A DNA stretch of 64,000 nucleotides from Flavobacteriaceae bacterium (lineage in GTDB: Bacteria > Bacteroidota > Bacteroidia > Flavobacteriales > Flavobacteriaceae). Made by a program: the position numbers and the translations under genes. Location of the stretch: assembly GCA_009827225.1 (NCBI GenBank), contig WUAI01000002.1:1-64000 (forward strand). Reading direction: 5' to 3'. Below the pieces are notes generated by a model. It was not told the DNA's origin, did no database searches, and was given only the letters and a program-made list of their open reading frames with translations. Below are positions 28,943 through 37,703 of this stretch, piece after piece (the stretch's first letter is position 1; each line of letters starts with the position of its first letter).

Positions 28943-31120
28943 ATGAAAGTATCCAGAAAACAACTAACCTTAATAATCATCACTACTTTATTGGCTGTAA
29001 TACTGCCATATTCGTTGCTTGCGCAGACAACGGTATCCGGCGTGGTTACTCAAAAGAATGGAACTCCGATATTGGGAGCTAATGTTTATCTGGATGGCAC
29101 CTACGACGGGGCCTCTACCGACGAGAACGGACAGTTTAATTTCACGACAGAAGAGACCGGTGTGCAAACGCTGGTGGTCTCCTTCGTTTCTTTCGAACCC
29201 TTTTATATGGCGGCAGACGTTAGCCAAATGGAAAACGTTGCTGTCATTCTGAAAGAAGACGTGAACTCTTTGGATACCGTGGTGATCTCTGCCGGGACAT
29301 TTGAAGCAGGGGACAACAGTAAAGTTTCCGTATTAAAACCACTGGATGTTGTGACGACTGCCAGTGCACTGGGAGATTTTGTGGGAGCACTGCAAACCTT
29401 ACCCGGGACCACCACAGTGGCAGAGGACGGACGACTCTTCGTACGTGGGGGAGATGCGGGCGAAACGCAGATTTTTATTGACGGGATACGAGTTTTTACG
29501 CCATACACTCCCACCACCAACAACATTCCAACTCGTGGAAGATACAGTCCGTTTCTTTTTGACGGGATCACCTTTTCCACTGGGGGTTACTCTGCGGAAT
29601 TCGGCCAGGCGTTGTCATCAGTACTATTATTGAACACCATTGATGAACCTGATCAGGACAAAACCGACATAGGAATTATGAGCGTGGGCGCCACCTTAGG
29701 GAATACTCAAAAATGGGAGAAGAGTTCTGTTAGTTTTAATGGTGCTTATATCAACCTGGCACCTTATATCGCTGCAATTCCGGACAGGAATGACTGGGAA
29801 AAACCCTTCGAAGCTTTTGCCGGCGAGAGTGTTTTCCGAAGAAAATTTGAAAAAGGTATATTCAAATTCTATGCGGCTTTCGACGCAACGAACTTTGAAC
29901 TCACCCAGGAGGATATTAATCTTGAGGATGGACTTCGATTCAAATTGAACAATAAGAATCTATATACCAATGCAAGCTATAGTGGCGATTTAGGAGAGAG
30001 CTGGAAGGTCCTCGCCGGGGGTAGTTTTACCCATGCAAATAATGACCTTGGTATTATGGACAGTGAGATTAACGATACTGAAAATTCTGCTCACTTCAAG
30101 CTGAAATTCAGAAAACGTTTCAGCAACCGTTTTAAATTAAACTTTGGTGCAGAGCAATTTCTGACCGACTTCACCGAAGATTTTCAAAATCCATTTGTGG
30201 AAGCGGGTTATGGTTTCAATAATGGAATATCTGCTGCCTTTGCCGAAGCCGACCTTATCTTCTCCCGAAAGTTTGCCATGAAATTAGGGGTGCGAGGAGA
30301 ATACAGTGACCTGTTTGGGCAATTCACAGTTTCACCAAGAGCCTCGGTGGCTTATAAAACCGGAAAATCGAGTCAGTTATCGGTTGCCTATGGTGATTTC
30401 TATCAGCAACCGTTAAATGAGATCTTGAAATTTGAGCAAGACCTGGAAGCTCAGATGACTCGCCATTATATTCTCAACTACCAGTATTCGGCCAACAACC
30501 GGATTTTCCGCGCCGAATTTTACCGAAAAGAGTATGATCAGCTCGTCACTTTTGACACCGAATTTGCCGGATTCGAGAGCAATTATGCCAACAACGGTGA
30601 TGGTTACGCCCAGGGGGTGGATATCTTCTGGAGGGACAATAATTCGATTAAGAGTGTCGATTATTGGGTGAGCTATTCCTACCTGGATTCAGAAAGAAAA
30701 TATAGAAATTTCCCGATTGAAGCGACGCCATCTTTTGCGAACTCCCACAACTTATCGGTAGTGGGGAAGTATTTCGTGAGCGACTGGAAGAGTCAGTTTG
30801 GGATCAGCTATCAATACGGGAGCGGACGTACCTATACCGATCCCAATGAGCCCGGGTTTCTTCAGAAGCAAACCAGGGATTTTAACAGTATCAGCTTTAA
30901 CTGGGCATACCTGATCTCTCAACAGAAAATCCTTTATTTCTCGGTGAACAATTTGTTGGGCTTCAAAAATATCAACGGATATCAATATGCGGATACTCCA
31001 AATGTGAACGGGATCTTTGACCGTAGAGCACTTAGACCGGCGGCCGATCAATTCTTCTTCGTAGGATTCTTCTGGACCATTAGCGAGGATGGTACCGATA
31101 ATCAGCTGGATAATCTTTAA
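28943..31120 (+). CDS. TonB-dependent receptor with N-terminal carboxypeptidase-regulatory-like domain
   Basis: TTVSGVVTQKNGTPILGANVYLDGTYDGASTDENGQF; plug region GDAGETQIFIDGIRV; C-terminal beta-barrel. Start moved to ATG at 28943. Confidence 0.85.
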   Translation: MKVSRKQLTLIIITTLLAVILPYSLLAQTTVSGVVTQKNGTPILGANVYLDGTYDGASTDENGQFNFTTEETGVQTLVVSFVSFEPFYMAADVSQMENVAVILKEDVNSLDTVVISAGTFEAGDNSKVSVLKPLDVVTTASALGDFVGALQTLPGTTTVAEDGRLFVRGGDAGETQIFIDGIRVFTPYTPTTNNIPTRGRYSPFLFDGITFSTGGYSAEFGQALSSVLLLNTIDEPDQDKTDIGIMSVGATLGNTQKWEKSSVSFNGAYINLAPYIAAIPDRNDWEKPFEAFAGESVFRRKFEKGIFKFYAAFDATNFELTQEDINLEDGLRFKLNNKNLYTNASYSGDLGESWKVLAGGSFTHANNDLGIMDSEINDTENSAHFKLKFRKRFSNRFKLNFGAEQFLTDFTEDFQNPFVEAGYGFNNGISAAFAEADLIFSRKFAMKLGVRGEYSDLFGQFTVSPRASVAYKTGKSSQLSVAYGDFYQQPLNEILKFEQDLEAQMTRHYILNYQYSANNRIFRAEFYRKEYDQLVTFDTEFAGFESNYANNGDGYAQGVDIFWRDNNSIKSVDYWVSYSYLDSERKYRNFPIEATPSFANSHNLSVVGKYFVSDWKSQFGISYQYGSGRTYTDPNEPGFLQKQTRDFNSISFNWAYLISQQKILYFSVNNLLGFKNINGYQYADTPNVNGIFDRRALRPAADQFFFVGFFWTISEDGTDNQLDNL

Positions 31121-31170
31121 TCAAATCAGACCTCTGGATGCCCTTTGTATGAAGGCTTTGAATCAACTCA

Positions 31171-31241
31171 ACAACTCATCCTGCATTTTCAACAATTCGG
31201 TAAGATTCTTTATAACAAATACCTAGGACTTGCGACTTTTG
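31171..31241 (+). promoter_or_regulatory. Predicted LytTR-type direct-repeat operator/promoter (P2)
   Basis: ACAACTCAT-N12-ACAATTCGG-N33-GACTTTTG upstream of DUF2141 ATG (31266). Confidence 0.7.
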
Positions 31242-31265
31242 AAGTGTAGATTAAAACTAATAGTT

Positions 31266-31679
31266 ATGCAAACTGTACTCACTTATTTAATGTTTCTTAT
31301 TGCCGGCTTAGGAATGCAGGCACAGAATACGATTGAAGTTACCTTAACCGATTTCAAAAGCAATGACGGATCGGTAAGAGTTGGCTTGTACGATACTAAA
31401 GGCGACTTTTTGGACAAGGAATACAAGACGTTAAAGTCTAAGATTTCGAACAAGGAAGCCGTTGTGACCTTTACGGATGTCCCGGACGGGACTTATGCGA
31501 TCTCCTGTTATCACGATGAGGATAATAATGGGGAATTAAATATGATCATGGGATTGTTCCCTTCGGAAAGTTATGGTTGTTCTAATGGAGCCAGGGGCTT
31601 TTTCGGTCCGCCAAGATGGGAAGATGCCAAGTTCGAAATCGCCGAAGGAGAGACACGTAAATTCGATATTCGATTGTAA
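31266..31679 (+). CDS. DUF2141 domain secreted protein (copy 2)
   Basis: VRVGLYDTKGDFLDKEYKT...GTYAISCYHDEDNNGELN...FFGPPRWEDAKFEI. Confidence 0.85.
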   Translation: MQTVLTYLMFLIAGLGMQAQNTIEVTLTDFKSNDGSVRVGLYDTKGDFLDKEYKTLKSKISNKEAVVTFTDVPDGTYAISCYHDEDNNGELNMIMGLFPSESYGCSNGARGFFGPPRWEDAKFEIAEGETRKFDIRL

Positions 31680-31689
31680 AATTCGCATC

Positions 31690-31806
31690 ATGTTAGGAAT
31701 CATATTAAAACTTTTAGGCAGAGATAAATCAATAAGGATAATGACTTTGATTAGCGTATCATTGCTTATCTTGGGAATTGGATGGGATGTCCTTCTGTCG
31801 CACTAA
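31690..31806 (+). CDS. Small 38-aa predicted membrane protein
   Basis: MLGIILKLLGRDKSIRIMTLISVSLLILGIGWDVLLSH, 10 bp after the DUF2141 stop. Confidence 0.4.
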   Translation: MLGIILKLLGRDKSIRIMTLISVSLLILGIGWDVLLSH

Positions 31807-31832
31807 ATTATCGCATTACAAATTTTTACAAC

Positions 31833-32498
31833 ATGGTATTAAGAATCTTGTTTACGTTCACAGTTTTAGTCTTTTTTGCTTGTAAAGACGGAAATTCAGA
31901 AAAAACAACTGAAGAGTCGAAACCAGAAATCGCCTCTATTAAAACAGATCGTTTTACAGTGCCCAAAGGCAATATGGATAGCATACAGCTTTCCAGTTAT
32001 AAAGTTGAGAATTATAAGAACGAGCAAGTAGATAATTCTATCTACTATGCGGCAGATGGAGGAATTCAGATGAAATTTACCAATGACTATGAGAATGGAC
32101 AAAAGACCCGGGTAAACTGGATCAACGCTTCCGATACTTTAGTTATGTATGTCACTTTTACTTATGGTGAAGACGGTCGCCTGATGCGAACGGAAAATTA
32201 TCGCCCGGACGGGACTTACAAAAATGGATTTGAACATCAATGGAACGAAGATGGAACTGAAGAGGCCAAAGGCCCGATTATCGATACCCTCGACTTCAAA
32301 CCGAACGCCATTTATTATTATAATGAAAAAAACGACCAGATCCGTTTGGTTGAGTACGATGAGAACGATAGCTTAATCTATAATGGATATTGGAAGTACC
32401 TCGACTATGATGACAATGGGAATTGGTTAGAGCGAACAGTTACGAGAGATGACACACTTAGAAGAATAGAAAAAAGAACAATCACATATAATCAATAA
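31833..32498 (+). CDS. Lipoprotein with MORN/YD-like repeats
   Basis: MVLRILFTFTVLVFFAC lipobox; LMRTENYRPDGTYKNGFEHQWNEDGTEE. Confidence 0.65.
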   Translation: MVLRILFTFTVLVFFACKDGNSEKTTEESKPEIASIKTDRFTVPKGNMDSIQLSSYKVENYKNEQVDNSIYYAADGGIQMKFTNDYENGQKTRVNWINASDTLVMYVTFTYGEDGRLMRTENYRPDGTYKNGFEHQWNEDGTEEAKGPIIDTLDFKPNAIYYYNEKNDQIRLVEYDENDSLIYNGYWKYLDYDDNGNWLERTVTRDDTLRRIEKRTITYNQ

Positions 32499-32502
32499 AA
32501 AA

Positions 32503-33135
32503 ATGAAACAGTTAATTATTATCGCATTAGTAGTATGTTCCTTTTCCGCTTCGGCACAAACGAAGTACGAAAAAGGTATGACCAAAGCTTTTGATCTTTG
32601 GAAGTCAGAAAAACAATGGGAAGCGGCCAATTTGTTCGAAAGAATCGCCCAGGCCGAACCCGATGAGTGGTTGCCCCCATTTTATGTGGCACAGATCAAC
32701 ATCCTATATAGTTTTAACGAGAAGGATGAGGAAAAGATCACCGCCCAATTGAAGAAGGCCCAGGACTTCTTGAACGATGCGAAAGCGATCTCCAAGGAAA
32801 ATGCCGAAATTTTGGTAGCTCAGGCGCAGTTGTATACTGCCTGGGTGGTGTTTGACGGAGCAAAATACGGGATGAATTATTCTCCGAAAATTGCCCAGAC
32901 TTACCAGGAGGCATATAATATTGAACCGGAAAACCCACGTGTGGCTTTTGGTAAAGTAGAGTGGGACCTTGGGACGGCAAGATGGTTTGGACAAGATACC
33001 AGTAAGTTCTGCGAGGATCTCGCAGCAGCTGTTGCCTTATTCGAAACTTACGAACCCAAGGGTCAGTTTTACCCGCAAGGTGGAGGGGATTATGCCAAGC
33101 AGTCGTTGGAACAAAATTGTGCTGAGAAAGAATAA
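32503..33135 (+). CDS. Secreted TPR-like protein
   Basis: Signal peptide; helical repeats AFDLWKSEKQWEAANLFERIAQAEP. Confidence 0.65.
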   Translation: MKQLIIIALVVCSFSASAQTKYEKGMTKAFDLWKSEKQWEAANLFERIAQAEPDEWLPPFYVAQINILYSFNEKDEEKITAQLKKAQDFLNDAKAISKENAEILVAQAQLYTAWVVFDGAKYGMNYSPKIAQTYQEAYNIEPENPRVAFGKVEWDLGTARWFGQDTSKFCEDLAAAVALFETYEPKGQFYPQGGGDYAKQSLEQNCAEKE

Positions 33136-33138
33136 ATC

Positions 33139-34473
33139 ATGAAGTTTATAAAAGAATTAGGCAAAGCCTTCGTAGTTGGTATATTGATCTTCGCCGTCAT
33201 AGGTGTGATTCAATATGTCACAGGTAATTTTTACCAAAGCGGAAAGGACATTATGATCGCACTGGTGTACAATCAGTTGTACGCTGTGGTGTTATACATG
33301 GTGAATGCCTATTTCTTTTTCTTTTTACTGAAACGTTACAAGGGTAAAATATATCAGTTCAAGCCGCTGGTGATCGCATTGCTGGGTGCTACCAATTTGA
33401 CCCTGGTGTCGATATTTTTCATCAACCTTTTAATTGAAACCGGATTTCAGGATCGATCCATTTCCGAATATATCGGTTCGATATCAACGGAAGACTATTA
33501 TCTAAGTACGTTGATTGCGCTGGTGGTGACGGCCATATTTTATGGAGTGCACTATTATCGGGGCAAACAAGAGCGAAGAGTAAAGGAGCAAAAGATCATT
33601 GCCAAGACGGCTTCGGCGCAGTTCGATGCATTGAAAAATCAGTTGGATCCTCATTTCCTTTTCAACAGTCTGAATGTACTCACCAGCCTGATCGAGGAAA
33701 ACCCTGCGGCTGCAACTAAGTTCACAACTTCCTTGTCCAAGGTATATCGATATGTTCTGGAACAGAAGAACAAAGAACTGGTCACCATTGAAGAAGAACT
33801 GAAGTTTGCCGAACTGTATATGTCTCTGATAAAAATGAGATTTGAGGACAGTATCGTATTCAGCATTCCGGATCGGATCAGGAACCCGGAAGCGAAAGTG
33901 GTTCCGTTGTCTCTGCAATTATTATTAGAGAATGCCGTGAAACACAATCAGGTGACGCCCAACAGGAAGTTGCACATAAGCATTTCCGAAGAAAATGGAA
34001 ACCTGGTAGTGCGAAATAATGTCCAACCAAAAAAAGTGGTGAAAGAGAGCAGTGGTGTAGGACTGCAGAATATCCGTCAGCGATATTTCCTGCTTACCAA
34101 TCGCCCTGTTGAGATCAAAGAACAGAATAATGAATTCAGTGTGGCAATTCCGTTGCTCACTCAAAAAAATGTTACAACCGTTATGACAACACAAGAAAAT
34201 TATATATCAGCAAAGAAATACGACCGTGCTAAAAAGTATGTACAGGAGCTTAAAGGATTTTACATCCATTTCTCTATCTATTTAATCATGGTGCCAGTAT
34301 TTATCTATTTGAACTACATAAGCACCAGTTTTCCATGGGCATTTTTCCCGATCATAGGTTGGGGAGCCGGCGTATCCGGGCATGCGATGGAGGTGTTTAA
34401 TTACAACCCATTTCTTGGAAAGAACTGGGAGGAGAGAAAAATACGCGAACTCATGGACAAAGACGATCTGTAA
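33139..34473 (+). CDS. LytS-family sensor histidine kinase with C-terminal 2TM domain
   Basis: FDALKNQLDPHFLFNSLNVLTSLI (His_kinase), LLLENAVKHN, SSGVGLQNIRQRY, then KKYDRAKKYVQELKGFYIHFSIYLI...KNWEERKIRELMDKDD. Confidence 0.88.
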   Translation: MKFIKELGKAFVVGILIFAVIGVIQYVTGNFYQSGKDIMIALVYNQLYAVVLYMVNAYFFFFLLKRYKGKIYQFKPLVIALLGATNLTLVSIFFINLLIETGFQDRSISEYIGSISTEDYYLSTLIALVVTAIFYGVHYYRGKQERRVKEQKIIAKTASAQFDALKNQLDPHFLFNSLNVLTSLIEENPAAATKFTTSLSKVYRYVLEQKNKELVTIEEELKFAELYMSLIKMRFEDSIVFSIPDRIRNPEAKVVPLSLQLLLENAVKHNQVTPNRKLHISISEENGNLVVRNNVQPKKVVKESSGVGLQNIRQRYFLLTNRPVEIKEQNNEFSVAIPLLTQKNVTTVMTTQENYISAKKYDRAKKYVQELKGFYIHFSIYLIMVPVFIYLNYISTSFPWAFFPIIGWGAGVSGHAMEVFNYNPFLGKNWEERKIRELMDKDDL

Positions 34474-34474
34474 G

Positions 34475-34545
34475 ACAATTGGGGAATTAATTTCAACAAT
34501 TGGGACCCTTTGTTTTTCTTCGGAAATGAGCGTTAGATATCTTTG
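34475..34545 (+). promoter_or_regulatory. Predicted LytTR-type direct-repeat operator/promoter (P3)
   Basis: ACAATTGGG-N12-ACAATTGGG-N33-TATCTTTG directly after the kinase stop and 19 bp before the 2TM gene ATG (34565). Confidence 0.75.
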
Positions 34546-34564
34546 AAGTATTAAAATTTAAATC

Positions 34565-34903
34565 ATGGAATTCGATAAGGATAAAAAATATTTAGGTTAC
34601 GACAATAACAGGGAAAACAAGTACCTGAGAGCCAAGGAACGTGTAGCTGAGATTAGAAAGTTCTATACCAGCCTTATGTTCTATGTGATCTTTATTTCCT
34701 TTTTGGCAGCATTGAATTACTATACCAACGAATGGAGATATATGTGGTTCCTTTGGGCTGCATTTGGATGGGGTATCGGATTGGTATTCCAGGCGGCCAA
34801 AGCCTTTAAATGGGCTCCTTTTATGAATAAGGACTGGGAAGAAAGAAAGATCAAAGAGTTTATGGACGAAGAAGAAAATGGCTCAACGGGCCGTTGGAAT
34901 TAA
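34565..34903 (+). CDS. 2TM domain protein
   Basis: KYLRAKERVAEIRKFYTSLMFYVIFISFL...KDWEERKIKEFMDEEE. Confidence 0.85.
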   Translation: MEFDKDKKYLGYDNNRENKYLRAKERVAEIRKFYTSLMFYVIFISFLAALNYYTNEWRYMWFLWAAFGWGIGLVFQAAKAFKWAPFMNKDWEERKIKEFMDEEENGSTGRWN

Positions 34904-34913
34904 TACGAACGTT

Positions 34914-35249
34914 ATGGATGCTAATTACGAAAAATTTGAAAGAGCTAAAAAAAGAGTGAAGTCCATTCGAGGATTTTACGGACATCTTATATTCTTCTTC
35001 ATTTTTATGGTCCTTTTGTATGTGGTACGGTTTGCCATCTTACCGCGAACCGATCTGATGCTCGAGGATGAAGGCTTCATTAACTGGCTTGATTGGAATA
35101 CGTATTTGCTTCCCATTTTATGGGGAATAGCGATCGTGATTCATGGAATTTCTGTGTATCGCTTTAAGTTTATGAAGCGATGGGAAGAGAAAAAGATCAA
35201 CGAGTTTTTGGAAAGAGAAGAACAAGAATCTAAACAAAACTGGCAATAA
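34914..35249 (+). CDS. 2TM domain protein
   Basis: YEKFERAKKRVKSIRGFYGHLIFFFIFMVLL...KRWEEKKINEFLEREE; start moved to ATG at 34914. Confidence 0.85.
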   Translation: MDANYEKFERAKKRVKSIRGFYGHLIFFFIFMVLLYVVRFAILPRTDLMLEDEGFINWLDWNTYLLPILWGIAIVIHGISVYRFKFMKRWEEKKINEFLEREEQESKQNWQ

Positions 35250-35261
35250 ATAGTAGGAATT

Positions 35262-35591
35262 ATGAAAGACTCAGGAGAAAATAAATACGATAGAGCAAAG
35301 AAGAAAGTAGATGAAATAAAAGGGTTTTATTCTCACCTCTTGGTATATTTAATAGTTAATATCGCTTTGATCCTTGTTCAATTGGGGATCTTTAACGGCT
35401 TTTCGAATATCAGTTATCCGGGTTGGGCATTATTCAGCACGCCTTTCTTCTGGGGTATAGGTCTTATGTTTCATGGTCTTTATGTATTTCAGCATAAGTT
35501 CACCTTCTTTAAGAACTGGGAAGAACGCAAGATTAAAGAGTATATGGAGAAGGATGAAGAGGAATACAAGAATACCACCAAGTGGAATTAA
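35262..35591 (+). CDS. 2TM domain protein
   Basis: NKYDRAKKKVDEIKGFYSHLLVYLIVNIALI...KNWEERKIKEYMEKDE. Confidence 0.85.
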   Translation: MKDSGENKYDRAKKKVDEIKGFYSHLLVYLIVNIALILVQLGIFNGFSNISYPGWALFSTPFFWGIGLMFHGLYVFQHKFTFFKNWEERKIKEYMEKDEEEYKNTTKWN

Positions 35592-35617
35592 CCTACTGAT
35601 TTATTGAACCAATCAAT

Positions 35618-36373
35618 ATGAATGTAATTATTATAGAAGATGAAAAACCTTCGGCACGGCGCCTTCAGCGTATGCTGGAAAGAGTGAATGTGCAAGTGGA
35701 CCAGATGCTCCACAGCGTGGAGGAATCAGTAGAATGGTTTGCCAACAATGATCACCCCGATCTAATCTTTTTGGATATTCAGTTAAGCGATGGGCTGTCG
35801 TTTGAAATATTTGATGAGGTAGAGGTGAACAGTGCGATCATTTTTACCACAGCATTCGACGAATATGCGCTGCAGGCCTTTAAGCTGAATAGTATCGACT
35901 ATTTATTAAAACCTATCGATGAGGAAGAATTGGAAAAGGCGGTTCAAAAATTCAATGAGCGCGCACCCCAGGCTCAGAATGTCCAGCTCAATTTTGACGA
36001 TATTAAAAAACTACTTACCAATCCGGTGGAACGTGAATACAAGAAGCGGTTTACTACGAGAATTGGTCAACATATCAAGATGATTCCTGTGGATGAGATC
36101 GAGTGTTTCTTTTCTGAAAACAAGGGTACTTATGCGCATACTCGTGATGGCAGGAACTATCTTCTGGATCCTACCCTGGAACAGCTAGAGGGCGAAATCT
36201 CTCCGGAAACTTTCTTTAGGATCAACCGGAAGTTCTACGTAAATATTAATGCGATCAAAGACATTATAAGTTATACCAACAGTCGCTTACAGCTCAAACT
36301 GTACAGCTACAACGAACAAGAGGTCATCGTGGCTCGCGAACGGGTCAAGGATTTCAAATTGTGGTTGGAATAG
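35618..36373 (+). CDS. LytTR family response regulator
   Basis: Receiver domain DLIFLDIQLSDGLSFEIF...AFDEYALQAFKLNSIDYLLKPI; LytTR domain C-terminal (YKKRFTTRIGQHIKMIPVDEIECFFSENKGTYAHTRDGRNYLLD). Confidence 0.9.
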   Translation: MNVIIIEDEKPSARRLQRMLERVNVQVDQMLHSVEESVEWFANNDHPDLIFLDIQLSDGLSFEIFDEVEVNSAIIFTTAFDEYALQAFKLNSIDYLLKPIDEEELEKAVQKFNERAPQAQNVQLNFDDIKKLLTNPVEREYKKRFTTRIGQHIKMIPVDEIECFFSENKGTYAHTRDGRNYLLDPTLEQLEGEISPETFFRINRKFYVNINAIKDIISYTNSRLQLKLYSYNEQEVIVARERVKDFKLWLE

Positions 36374-36378
36374 ATCGG

Positions 36379-37578
36379 CTACTTTTTTTCTTCAATTCGG
36401 TTGTCATGGAAGGCCGAGGGTAATAATTTCGGGATCAATTTGACAAATAATGGAAGTAAGATCGCGCCACCGGGTAACATAAAGATGGTGAGCGAGGGGA
36501 TGGTTTTAAAAATATCCAATAACTGATCTTTTACTTTGGTCTTCTCTTCCGAAGTGAGTTCCCGAATGGTCGACTGACTCAATAACAACAACAGTTCTCC
36601 ACTTTCGTTCAGTTCTTTAAGCAGTCTTTTCTGGTTTCTTAATATCAGCAAGCGAACGGTATTACTCGACTGTTTGTAAAAATGTCGGACCGGGTGCGTA
36701 TACTCGAATAGCTTTATTTTGGTAGCATTCTCTGCGGAAAACTGCTGAAGAGTTAATATGCAATCTTCCAAATAAGAAGGAGTGAATCCAAGTTCACTTG
36801 CGAGTGTCTGAAGGAATTGCAACTCGCTCTCATCCAATTCACGATCGTCCCAAACCGCGAGGCAACAAATGTCTAGCACATATTGCCTTTCAAGCACAGA
36901 CATTTCCGAAGTAAACAGCGCGGAGATCTGGCTGGTAGGCTCTGCATTGGTCATGAACTCCGAAGAAGAGGACACCATTTCAATAACCAGATGATCATAT
37001 TTGTTTTTAACCTGTTTGGATTTCAGTGCCAGTACGCTGCATTCGATAAGGACATGTTCCAAAGACTCCAGATAATCTTTGAGAGAACCGGGTTCTTTCA
37101 AATATTGCTGAAAGGCCAATACATCTACATAAAGCAAGGCATAGGTGAGGAGGGAAGCGGTGTCCTTTTTTAATAAGGTGTTCGCTTCTTGCAACCTTGC
37201 CGACAGTATTGCTTCCAGGTTATCGCTGGGGGATTTTGTAAAACGTAATTTCTGAAAGAAACTCCTTTTTCCTCGCTCTATGGACTTATAAAAAGTAATA
37301 AGCGTATCCAGGAATGCTTCGTGTGTGGCATCCTTGTATTTCAATTGATAGGCATACAAGAAGGCGTGAAACAAATTGATTTTAGTGAGTTCTTCTTTAG
37401 TTAGGTTAAGCTGACTAACCGGCTTCTCTAACATGGTGGTCACCGAAACTCCATAAATGAATCCGGTTTTTTTTAGATTGGTGTAAAATACTTCATGATC
37501 GGCGGAGTTTTGTATAAGATGCTCAGGATCAAAGCCATTTAAAAATTTAGGAATCCAGCCGTTCGAAGAAGGGTTCAT
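36379..37578 (-). CDS. LETM1-related biofilm-associated protein (TerB-like region)
   Basis: C-terminal LFKTIPSLTIFMLPGGAILLPLFVKLIPKLLPSAF LETM1-like motif; EMSVLERQYVLDICCLAVWDDRELDESELQFLQTLASELGF TerB-like. Confidence 0.75.
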   Translation of the reverse strand: MNPSSNGWIPKFLNGFDPEHLIQNSADHEVFYTNLKKTGFIYGVSVTTMLEKPVSQLNLTKEELTKINLFHAFLYAYQLKYKDATHEAFLDTLITFYKSIERGKRSFFQKLRFTKSPSDNLEAILSARLQEANTLLKKDTASLLTYALLYVDVLAFQQYLKEPGSLKDYLESLEHVLIECSVLALKSKQVKNKYDHLVIEMVSSSSEFMTNAEPTSQISALFTSEMSVLERQYVLDICCLAVWDDRELDESELQFLQTLASELGFTPSYLEDCILTLQQFSAENATKIKLFEYTHPVRHFYKQSSNTVRLLILRNQKRLLKELNESGELLLLLSQSTIRELTSEEKTKVKDQLLDIFKTIPSLTIFMLPGGAILLPLFVKLIPKLLPSAFHDNRIEEKK

Positions 37579-37703
37579 TACTTAAATTTGTAGGGTTGAA
37601 TTAATTAAATTTGTATTAACAAAATTTTAACATTCATACAAAAACCATAAACGTACATTCGACGTAAATAGAGGAAAGTAAATTTAACCATTATAACATT
37701 CTA

